A stretch of DNA of 24,695 bases, from positions 1 to 24,695 of IMG/VR virus record IMGVR_UViG_3300025112_000179; one strand, written 5' to 3'. The notes beneath the pieces were generated by a model. The model saw nothing but the letters and a program-made list of their open reading frames with translations. It was not told the origin of the DNA and did not search any database. Positions within the stretch are counted from its first letter, which is position 1; each line of letters starts with the position of its first letter. The position numbers were made by a program, and so were the translations under genes. The stretch comes from a virus. Of the stretch, positions 8,103 through 15,941 are shown one piece after another.

Positions 8103-10822
8103 TACATTTTTATATTCTTGAAGAAGCCCTGTTGGGCTTTATAATTTTTAGAAACTTCTGAACTATCTAGGGCTCTAGAATAAAATTTTAAGCTTCCTAG
8201 ATATCCACGCAACCCGCTAGTAATTCCCCCCCTATCCCCTCCCAGGAAATTACCATACTGATACATTCCATCCGTATAACCACCCCCCACAATCCACGGA
8301 GTATAGAAAGTATTAAGGAGTGGGCCTTGCTTTAAAACTGAAGGACCATCAACTGTTGTGGAAGAATATTGGAAACTATTATTTTTCTTAAAAGAGGGTA
8401 AACTTGGACTCACTCCAGGAGCCACACCAAAAACATTTGATATAGAGGAGGTAGCCACCAACGATCCATCAGCAAACATCTTTATAGTATTTGTTCTAGG
8501 ATCAACAGTTACATCAATCAACACAAACTGAGAAGAAACACTTCCAAAAGTAGTGGCGGAAAGATCTACTTTCATTTTATAAAAAGTTTCTATTGTAGCG
8601 CACTCGTCGATATTAATCCAAGAAGCAGAAGATAAGTCTCTAGATTGGGTTGGTGCTATAAAGAAACTTAACGAAGATGTTGGATCATTATCAAAATTAT
8701 TGTTACTATAACCTGATAATCCTAATCCAGAACCTGCTTCAGTAATTCTTCTATCCCTACTAAACCCACAAACCATCCCCCGCACAAAGTCTTCTCCTCG
8801 TTTATTTTCTAAGAAATCTAGATCACGCTCCGCTCCTACATGATCAACAGCGGAAACCCCCGATGCAGTCCCAACATTCTCACTTGCCAGAATAACCTTT
8901 GTTAGAGAAGACACTGTGGAACTCAGCCACCCAGCCGCCCCATCCATAATATTTGGAACATGAGCCCAGCACTCCATAGTAAATCCAGTTGACGAATAAG
9001 TTAGATCTCTGAACTCCTTGGTATCAGGAAGTTTGGCGTATGAACCTAGTGCTGATGCAGCAGCAGTATCACTTGATTTATTTTTAACAATTCCTTCAAA
9101 ATATGGAATAGCTAATCCAGAAACAAAGACACTTCTCTTAGAGGGTCCCACCAACTGAGCATTATTGTACATATCTTCTGTAGCGCAGTTAGTTGTGGGG
9201 AAAGCAAGAGAAGAAGGCAACTCCAAAGTAGTTTCTAAGAAATTATAAATTGCAAACAAGTCTTTATCTACAATCTCATCAGTAAGAGACAACACAGTTC
9301 CTGCCTGGGCTGAAGAGGGGGAATAAAGAATACTTCCCCTCCCAACAGTGGGAACCTTTAAATGGTCGAAGAAAATAGATGGGGGTTTTGGGCTAGTCCT
9401 AGTATACTTAGCATTAATAGGAAGAACAATCCCAACCACATCAGCTTGATTAAAAATTAAAGCATTTTGCTTTTCTAAATCAACTTCTAAATTATAATCC
9501 GCTAAGAAGGAGAAATCATTGATTGGAATCTCCCCAGGAGGGTAAATAGGCCCCCTAGCATCCCCATAAATTTGAGGTGCCTTTACAGCAATCTCAATCT
9601 GCTTCTTGCGTCTATTAATCTTATTGTTATGATTAGCAATATCAGAGATAATCAAATTTCGCTGATTAGTTACAATAGAAGAATCTACCCCATAGTCAGC
9701 CAGATAGGTTTGTAAATCAGCAGATAAATCATAAGTTTGTTTATCCCGCTGTTGCTTCAAAACGGAAAGGAAATGATCCTCATCATAATACATTTGTAGC
9801 CCGATACTATCATCAATCCTATTAGGATCAAACAAATTATCAGTATACTTATTAAGAGATTTGATAGAGATAGCTTGCCCCTTCCCGCCAAGGTTAGGAT
9901 CATAATCATAAGTCCATTGATCCCCAACAGGAATAATTCCTGAAATAGCTAGAAATACGGGATCTAAACCGCCCCTCTGAGAATCATAATACAAGCCATC
10001 AGAGGTTAATACATAGTGCCCACCAACCGAGAGGGGAGGACCATATGTAAGTCTAAATATTTCTTTCTCATCAATTCCAACCTCAGGATCCTCCAAAGAA
10101 CACCTTTTATAAGTGGTTGAATCAAGAAAAGGATCAAGTTCAGAAGAGTCTAAGAAACACGGCTCAAGTGAAGGATCAACAGCCCTAGCCTCTAAAATAG
10201 TGTTAATAGCATCTATCGTAGTATTACAACTAGCCTGAAAAGAAATAGCCTGTGCAAGATTAGCCTTATCACCAGCATACATAGAATTAAATAATTCTTC
10301 ACTAGCTGAGGCATCTAAAGTGGTTCTTGCATCAGCCGAGTTTCCTGATTGAAAAGATTGTAAATCTTTAAATTTATTTAAACAATCTTCTACACCACCC
10401 GCCAAAGCTTGTATATCCTGATAGTTTTGATAAAGTCCTGCGCCAACATCCGCTGCGTAATCGAGAGCCCCCAAAAGGCCACCCAAATTATCACCTTCTT
10501 GTTTCTCGTCATTATCTATCCCCATCCACGAAGTATCGGAAATCCAAGTCCATACCCCTCCCTCAGTAATAACTTCAAATACCCCTGTACTCATTCCCAG
10601 CTTATTAAAAACTGCTGCAACATTTTCTTTAGCTTTAGACTTTCCTATATTTAATTTAGATGAAATACTACTTAGCACCCCCGAAGGTAATAAACTTAAT
10701 GCATTTCCTGCTAAATTTAACATACAACTAGGAACACCGAAAGACATACCCATAGCTTGTAGGGTTCCAGTCCCCGTTGTTCCTTTAACCTTTAAAAATG
10801 TTTCTAAATCAAATGTTGACAT
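8102..10822 (-). CDS. Virion protein with C-terminal LamG/concanavalin-like domain
   Basis: A 906-aa protein inserted between the spike and gp25-like genes. Residues about 610-900 look like a LamG_3/concanavalin A-like jelly-roll. The domain opens with STGFTMECWAHVP, contains a FADGSLVATS strand and closes with GYLGSLKFYSRALDSSEVS, the usual final strand of such domains. Residues about 346-412 (LSVLKQQRDKQ to KKQIEIAV) look helical or coiled. The N-terminal 60 residues are hydrophobic and Gly/Ser-rich and are unrecognised. The ATG at 10822 has an AGAGGT 5-6 nt upstream and follows the spike stop by 9 nt. The position suggests a baseplate-associated fibre or host-binding protein, with the lectin-like domain contacting surface glycans. 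That role is inference; an enzymatic or purely structural role is possible. Confidence 0.65.
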   Translation of the reverse strand: MSTFDLETFLKVKGTTGTGTLQAMGMSFGVPSCMLNLAGNALSLLPSGVLSSISSKLNIGKSKAKENVAAVFNKLGMSTGVFEVITEGGVWTWISDTSWMGIDNDEKQEGDNLGGLLGALDYAADVGAGLYQNYQDIQALAGGVEDCLNKFKDLQSFQSGNSADARTTLDASASEELFNSMYAGDKANLAQAISFQASCNTTIDAINTILEARAVDPSLEPCFLDSSELDPFLDSTTYKRCSLEDPEVGIDEKEIFRLTYGPPLSVGGHYVLTSDGLYYDSQRGGLDPVFLAISGIIPVGDQWTYDYDPNLGGKGQAISIKSLNKYTDNLFDPNRIDDSIGLQMYYDEDHFLSVLKQQRDKQTYDLSADLQTYLADYGVDSSIVTNQRNLIISDIANHNNKINRRKKQIEIAVKAPQIYGDARGPIYPPGEIPINDFSFLADYNLEVDLEKQNALIFNQADVVGIVLPINAKYTRTSPKPPSIFFDHLKVPTVGRGSILYSPSSAQAGTVLSLTDEIVDKDLFAIYNFLETTLELPSSLAFPTTNCATEDMYNNAQLVGPSKRSVFVSGLAIPYFEGIVKNKSSDTAAASALGSYAKLPDTKEFRDLTYSSTGFTMECWAHVPNIMDGAAGWLSSTVSSLTKVILASENVGTASGVSAVDHVGAERDLDFLENKRGEDFVRGMVCGFSRDRRITEAGSGLGLSGYSNNNFDNDPTSSLSFFIAPTQSRDLSSASWINIDECATIETFYKMKVDLSATTFGSVSSQFVLIDVTVDPRTNTIKMFADGSLVATSSISNVFGVAPGVSPSLPSFKKNNSFQYSSTTVDGPSVLKQGPLLNTFYTPWIVGGGYTDGMYQYGNFLGGDRGGITSGLRGYLGSLKFYSRALDSSEVSKNYKAQQGFFKNIKM

Positions 10823-10831
10823 AATTACCTC

Positions 10832-11959
10832 TTAAGGATATTTAGTTATCCCATTGTTCCCATAAGAACTTTGTTGTCCTTGAGTATTTGGGGAGGAGGG
10901 GGACGCTCCATCGGCTAAGTTAATCGTAGGGGCATCTATATTGGCAGTGTTTTCTGATTGAACCTCCAAAGAACCTCCGCTCCTAATACTAATAGAGGAC
11001 GCACTTTGCATTCGTATTTGTCCACCCGCTTTCATATCTATATTTCCACTAGCGTCTAAACGAATATCTCCCCCCGTTTTAATAACAATAGCACCATCCT
11101 CTCCATTTGTTTCTATTTGAATTAATTGATTATTGCCATCTTTTTTCAAACACTCAATAAAGATACGACCTTGTTTGGCTTGAGTAAAAACATTTACATC
11201 TTTCCATTTACTCTGAATATTTACATTTCCACATATTAAGGACTCCCCATACTCAGCTCCATTAGCTTGATTTAACAGCTGTAGTTCTCGTCCTCCCCCA
11301 CCTATTACAATATCTGTTTCAGATTCATGATTAATTATTCTTTGAGGTCCTGCTGTGTCTATCAATAAAGCTCTATCAGGAACTTTATCATCTTCAGGAG
11401 AACTTGTAAGAATCATCCTACTACAATTTCCAGAATCTAAAATGACAGAATCAATAGAAGGACTATCATTTAAACTAAGAACTTTATTTGTAGTTGAGTG
11501 TAGTTCCGTTTTTTTATTAAAAAAATCAGGATTATATTCCTCAGATATAGTAAGACCAGCACCTTCGGGGCTTTGTAGAACCGTCTTCATAGGCTCTCCT
11601 CGCGCTCTGTATATGTCCTCATCCACTCTTTCGAGTGGCGGAATATTAGAGTCCTCAAGAGCATCTCCATCTACTTCTAACGGCTCTGGACTAAAGGTAG
11701 ACCCCAGATAGTACCAAGTAGAGGATCCAGGTAGTTGGCACACCAAAATTTGAGTTCCGTAACTAGGAATAGCAATAAATGCGCCCTTTGAATTTGTCGC
11801 ATAAGGACTTACATAACAAACATCTCTCTCAGCGTTGTCCAAAGCAACTATTCTTGCTAAAATTGTTCCGTTTCTATTTGAATCAGTGCGCTTTCTAACC
11901 TCAGCTAAAGAAATTATTGGTATTAGAGACTGAGGCAAACTTGGATTTGTATCAGGCAT
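10832..11959 (-). CDS. Baseplate central spike, gp5/gpV-like, no lysozyme domain
   Basis: A 375-aa spike protein forming the membrane-piercing needle below the hub. Residues about 15-90 look like the OB-fold collar of gp5/gpV/VgrG proteins (GTILARIVALDN, then AIPSYGTQILVCQLPG). Residues about 280-352 are a run of alternating short beta strands with Gly/Ala/Ser turns (TGGDIRLDASGNIDMKAGG and onward). This is the pattern of the trimeric beta-helix tip. Unlike T4 gp5 there is no glycoside hydrolase segment between the two. The frame is open upstream to a TTG at 11974, but that lies inside the hub gene and has poor Shine-Dalgarno spacing. The ATG at 11959, 4 nt after the hub stop and 8 nt after GAGGG, is the better start. 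The C-terminal 20 residues are Ser/Gln/Asn-rich and do not resemble a PAAR tip. Confidence 0.8.
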   Translation of the reverse strand: MPDTNPSLPQSLIPIISLAEVRKRTDSNRNGTILARIVALDNAERDVCYVSPYATNSKGAFIAIPSYGTQILVCQLPGSSTWYYLGSTFSPEPLEVDGDALEDSNIPPLERVDEDIYRARGEPMKTVLQSPEGAGLTISEEYNPDFFNKKTELHSTTNKVLSLNDSPSIDSVILDSGNCSRMILTSSPEDDKVPDRALLIDTAGPQRIINHESETDIVIGGGGRELQLLNQANGAEYGESLICGNVNIQSKWKDVNVFTQAKQGRIFIECLKKDGNNQLIQIETNGEDGAIVIKTGGDIRLDASGNIDMKAGGQIRMQSASSISIRSGGSLEVQSENTANIDAPTINLADGASPSSPNTQGQQSSYGNNGITKYP

Positions 11960-11963
11960 ATTC

Positions 11964-14570
11964 CTATCCCTCAATTCCTTTTTCTACTATCTTCTTGCGT
12001 ATATCAAGTACATCTTCGGAGCCCATATTCAGACTATTTTTAGTCAACCTAAACTCTGAGTGTACATTTCCTCCCTTAATTGTATGTCTAAATCCCATTA
12101 TTTTATAAAGTCCACTAAAAAAAGTATTCATTAGTGTTCTTGTGTTCTTTTGGCTTTTTTTTATGGGTGCATCTTGAGCAAAAACTATACATGGACTACT
12201 TATAGTAGCTGCATGAGATAAATGGAAGGTAGGAAGAGTCTTAATAGTCATTTGCAAAGCTTTTCTATATAACTGTTCCATCATATCTACTGTTATACTA
12301 AAAGGATTTCCAGGAAGTTCTTGATCAATCGCTACATAGCCCTTTAAATCGTTTTTTGCTACATCTTCTATTATAGTTTCAATTACACTAGCAGCCTCTT
12401 GGGCATTACCCACATTCAATGTTTTCACCAAGGTATTAGAAATCCTGGCTGCTAAATTAGTAAGAATCTTTTCTCTCTGTTTAGAAGTCCCCTCAATAAA
12501 TCTCTTTTGTTTTAGATAACCTAGAGCGGCTCCCTTACTCCTAATAGGAAAAGACCCTATCCCAACAGGAAGGATTCCTTCCGCTACGGCAGCGGCCCTG
12601 CGTGTAATTTCCTTTTGGAATCCCTCTTTTAAGAGACTCATATAAATAGGTCCAAATTTAAATTTCATATCTAAAATATTAGGATTTTGAGTATTATATC
12701 TAAAAACAGAAATCCCTTTTTCTTTTATATACTTTTTTTGTTCATCGCTAAAAGCAACATCCGAATAAGCAAACTCATCAGGAATATAAGAAACATCCCC
12801 AAAAGAACCAACTTGCCTTTCGAGAGGAGGAAAAACTATGTCTCTTATAATTTTATTATACTGAGTTTGACCCAAAATAACTTTATCTAATGGATGAAGA
12901 GGAATTTCTTTTACAGCTTGAAGCGCAGCATCCTCTTCATTAACAAAATCTAAACTCGATGCCGCGCCGAATAGGATTGGGACCAAACGCAATTTTACAT
13001 TTTTTTCCTCATCTTTGGTCATAAGTTTAGACCCTTTATCTTTTATCTCTTTTATAGTCTTATATTTCTCATTTATATTTTGTCCACCATACAAATATTC
13101 CTTAATAAGAGCCATGTCTCCTACAATAATAGCCTCTCGTTTTTCATCAAATTTATGATACCCCCCGAAAGTGTAATGTATAGAGGGATTCAATTTATTA
13201 TTATCTCCATGAGACCAAAAATTTAAAATTTTTATATCTGATTCACTTAAATATTCCAGCTTTGTTTGATATTCTCCTTTAGAGTGTTCTCTTATCTTGT
13301 CAATTACTTCTTTTATAATTTTTGCATGATCAGGAATTCCTGTTCGACTACCCTTCGTAAGCATAGAAGTAAATTCCCTATCCGAAAAATAATCCGAAAA
13401 CGCTTCTGAAGCTGATTTTGCTTTTTCTGTAGATTTAAATCTACCCGGTGTGCCTGTTGAGATTGCTTTTGTGTCTTTTCCAATATCTTTTTTATTTGAA
13501 CACAACTCTAATCCAAAAGAGTTTAATACTACTTTAACAAATGCCTCTTTTCTACCTAATTTTGTCCATTTCCTTCTAAAAAAAAGACCTGTAGGAATGT
13601 TAGCAAGCCTAACATTCTGAGAAACACTTTCTAAAAATTGTCTACAAATAATATTAATATTAGGAAGTAAAACAATAACATTGGGGTTGCCTGTAGCCTT
13701 TTGTATATAACTTCTAAGAGTATCCACCACCAAAGAATGAATATCAAGATCCTTTAACATTTCAACCGTGTTATGGAGATTGGTCCCTGCAAGCGCCTCC
13801 ACATTTTCAGCTCTTGCATCACTCACATTCCTTGTGTGTGACCAACGCAGCGAATCTAACCAATTTAGAGGATTATACATATACCGATCTCCACTACCGA
13901 TAAAATTAATAGGTCGAGATTCCCCAGAATATCTCATTAAAAGTCCAGCTAAGTTTATATTTACCTTTTCATTATACGCACCACGCCGATTTCCTATTTG
14001 TATGGCATTTTCTGTTGGGGTGAAGTCTAATGTAATTTTTTTAGGCCCTTTTACTGAAATATCTGCTGCTGTAAGAATCACTCTATGCGGTCCCGACCAC
14101 AAATCAAGATTATTCCCTATTCCATAAGCAATAAAAATTTCTTTATTTCCATAATGTTTTTGATATTCTTGAGCTAATTGTGAATAAAATTTATTTTCTT
14201 TAATTTTAGAAAGACTATGTATAGTATCTTCATTCATTTTTTTAGCTAACGCACTACTATGTGGATTATCCACTCGTTGATGCGACCACCCTGCCACATT
14301 TCTTACAACATTATCAGTAAAAAAACGAGTTTCGAAGTCGTTAGTAGGATCAATAAGAACTAACCTCATTCTCATAGAAGCCCCAATAGCAAAAGAATGC
14401 TCAAAAGAAATGAAATTTGGGTTAGATTCACTATCAAAAAGTAAGACATTATCAGTACCACTTACGGTTAAGCCTTGTATTAAATTTTTATAAGTGGCTC
14501 CCTGAGTAAAGAGTCTATCCATCATCTCTCTACTGAATCCAACTACTACATTTGCTGTGGGAATTTGCAT
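11964..14570 (-). CDS. Baseplate hub protein, gp27/gpD-like
   Basis: An 868-aa protein directly upstream of the spike gene, the standard place for the hub that joins tail tube and spike. The N-terminal 100 residues are beta-rich (SFEHSFAIGASMRMRLVLID). The C-terminus has a hub-type closing strand pattern, SGLYKIMGFRHTIKGGNVHSEF (interrupted here only as quoted), like the 'G.Y.V..V.H.I..G' end of gpD/gp44/gp27-type proteins. It is more than twice the length of T4 gp27 (391 aa). The middle, roughly residues 380-520, is rich in Lys/Glu and likely an insertion. It starts in a TAATG overlap with the gp53-like gene and ends 4 nt before the spike ATG. Similarity of N- and C-termini plus position give moderate confidence. 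No lysozyme or peptidase motif was seen. Confidence 0.6.
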   Translation of the reverse strand: MQIPTANVVVGFSREMMDRLFTQGATYKNLIQGLTVSGTDNVLLFDSESNPNFISFEHSFAIGASMRMRLVLIDPTNDFETRFFTDNVVRNVAGWSHQRVDNPHSSALAKKMNEDTIHSLSKIKENKFYSQLAQEYQKHYGNKEIFIAYGIGNNLDLWSGPHRVILTAADISVKGPKKITLDFTPTENAIQIGNRRGAYNEKVNINLAGLLMRYSGESRPINFIGSGDRYMYNPLNWLDSLRWSHTRNVSDARAENVEALAGTNLHNTVEMLKDLDIHSLVVDTLRSYIQKATGNPNVIVLLPNINIICRQFLESVSQNVRLANIPTGLFFRRKWTKLGRKEAFVKVVLNSFGLELCSNKKDIGKDTKAISTGTPGRFKSTEKAKSASEAFSDYFSDREFTSMLTKGSRTGIPDHAKIIKEVIDKIREHSKGEYQTKLEYLSESDIKILNFWSHGDNNKLNPSIHYTFGGYHKFDEKREAIIVGDMALIKEYLYGGQNINEKYKTIKEIKDKGSKLMTKDEEKNVKLRLVPILFGAASSLDFVNEEDAALQAVKEIPLHPLDKVILGQTQYNKIIRDIVFPPLERQVGSFGDVSYIPDEFAYSDVAFSDEQKKYIKEKGISVFRYNTQNPNILDMKFKFGPIYMSLLKEGFQKEITRRAAAVAEGILPVGIGSFPIRSKGAALGYLKQKRFIEGTSKQREKILTNLAARISNTLVKTLNVGNAQEAASVIETIIEDVAKNDLKGYVAIDQELPGNPFSITVDMMEQLYRKALQMTIKTLPTFHLSHAATISSPCIVFAQDAPIKKSQKNTRTLMNTFFSGLYKIMGFRHTIKGGNVHSEFRLTKNSLNMGSEDVLDIRKKIVEKGIEG

Positions 14571-14875
14571 TAAAACTTAGGAATAAGAATTTTCTGATTA
14601 ACCCTAAAACCCTCTCCTGGATCAACAATACCATTAACAAGCATTAAAAGCCACCAATTCTTAGGACTTCCGTAAAATACATTAGAAATCAAATCAGGAC
14701 GATGTTCATAACCCGCAGGAACATACCCAACATCATACTTATATGCTGATCCTAGGTCTCCCAAAATGGAATCAAACTTTGGAGTATTAATTATTGTAGT
14801 AGTCGTAACATTCCTATGCTGTACTTGATTACAATCTAAACTATAAGGTCCTTTATTTTTTCCTAATGATGCCAT
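14570..14875 (-). CDS. Baseplate wedge protein, gp53-like with LysM-like fold
   Basis: A 101-aa protein resembling the C-terminal part of the T4 gp53 wedge family. Its distinctive segment is RPDLISNVFYGSPKNWWLLM (residues 59-78), followed by NGIVDPGEGF and a terminal KILIPKF. This is the 'YGS..WWWL...NGI.DP......G..L.IP' pattern shared by gp53 and LysM-like baseplate proteins. It is about half the length of T4 gp53 (196 aa). Its ATG overlaps the upstream TAA as TAATG. Its Shine-Dalgarno is a run of AGG repeats (14883-14896) that also codes for the Gly-rich C-terminus of the upstream gene. In T4, gp53 acts in wedge assembly, binding gp25 and the inner wedge. Confidence 0.8.
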   Translation of the reverse strand: MASLGKNKGPYSLDCNQVQHRNVTTTTIINTPKFDSILGDLGSAYKYDVGYVPAGYEHRPDLISNVFYGSPKNWWLLMLVNGIVDPGEGFRVNQKILIPKF

Positions 14876-15933
14876 TAAAATACTCCTCCTCCTCCTGGAT
14901 CCATACTATGAGAGTCTCCCAAAACAACTGCCTCCCATCCCGCTAAATTATCACGCTTAACTACATCATTAACATTTGTAGAAAATACTCCAAAATCTCC
15001 TGTTCTAATCTCTTCTAATTTCATACTAACCTGTAATTGACGAGGAAGTAAGGTATCCATATCATACCCCGCTGCCTCATTGTAATTAATTGAATAATTT
15101 GTACAAATACAAGGAATATCTTGATATAAAATACCGTGATTCAACCTTATAATAGGAGGACCATAAATTGGATTTTGAGCATTATTAGCCACACTAGCCC
15201 TAATAATATTAGTCCAATAAATAATAATATCAATTATCCTATATCTTACTTGCAAATCTTGGTTATTTTCAATATTAAGCTTGGCCTCGGCCTGGGCTGC
15301 CTCTGCTGCATTTAGAGCAACAGAATACATAGCCCCAGGATTAAACATGTTCGTAGGGTTAGTATTTTTAGCTATATTACCCATAGTGTTTACAGAATTC
15401 ATCTCCCCCTCACTAATTCCATAGCGACTTTGAAGAAAGTGCTTATCTTGTAAGTTTAAAGAATTACTTACAGTGGCATTCATCAGAACAGTTTTTGCAG
15501 TAGCTTTAGCTAAATCTTTAGTATACTTAGTTCCTAAGTTAAAAGCCATTCCCCCAGGCTTCTTATCGTCAACCTTATAAGGCTCTTTAAACATTTTCTT
15601 TTCAGCCTCTAAATTATCTTTATCATTAGTATAAAAATCAATATAATCCTCTAATTTTAGTCCTGGATGCTCCTCAAGAATGTGAGGCATTGTCATATTG
15701 AAAGACAAACTAAGCTGCCTAGAGTCGGCTCCCAAGTAACTGTACAAATTACTAGATCTTGATATTAAAGAATATTTTTGATATCGAGCTTTTTTGGTCT
15801 CTTTAATAATTATATTCTCAAAGAAAGGCAATCTAACTATGTAATACTCTTCTCCTTGGGTTGGTTTCGGGAAATAGAAAGAGAGGTTTGTTCTTTCAGG
15901 AACTTGTCGATCAACTATAAATTTGTTTGTCAT
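14875..15933 (-). CDS. Baseplate/tail-tube adaptor protein, XkdP-like
   Basis: A 352-aa protein between the tape measure and gp53-like genes, where contractile tails encode the tube-adaptor/LysM-type protein (XkdP of PBSX, T4 gp48/gp54 by position). The N-terminal part contains FFENIIIKETKKARYQKYSL and SYLGADSRQLSLSFNMTMP, beta-rich as in tube-fold proteins. The C-terminal part has GPPIIRLNHGILYQDIPCIC and ends with a RQLQVSMKLEEIRTGDF strand. That resembles the 'yGPP.....f......v......n......LPr...v.l.l.E' ending of these adaptors. The central residues, about 110-225, look helical and Ala/Asn-rich. It starts 8 nt after the tape measure stop. Assignment rests on pattern and position, so the exact T4 counterpart is uncertain. 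Confidence 0.55.
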   Translation of the reverse strand: MTNKFIVDRQVPERTNLSFYFPKPTQGEEYYIVRLPFFENIIIKETKKARYQKYSLISRSSNLYSYLGADSRQLSLSFNMTMPHILEEHPGLKLEDYIDFYTNDKDNLEAEKKMFKEPYKVDDKKPGGMAFNLGTKYTKDLAKATAKTVLMNATVSNSLNLQDKHFLQSRYGISEGEMNSVNTMGNIAKNTNPTNMFNPGAMYSVALNAAEAAQAEAKLNIENNQDLQVRYRIIDIIIYWTNIIRASVANNAQNPIYGPPIIRLNHGILYQDIPCICTNYSINYNEAAGYDMDTLLPRQLQVSMKLEEIRTGDFGVFSTNVNDVVKRDNLAGWEAVVLGDSHSMDPGGGGVF

Positions 15934-15941
15934 TTTAAATT

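Noticed and set aside
11960-11974. TTG start for the spike gene at 11974
   Set aside because: It lies within the hub gene with the nearest GGA only two bases away. The ATG at 11959 has a well-spaced GAGGG and follows the hub stop by 4 nt.
12641-12648. TATAAATA late-promoter octamers inside genes (also at 22835 plus and 6711 minus)
   Set aside because: About five exact octamers are expected by chance in DNA of this composition, and these are not placed upstream of any gene on their strand.
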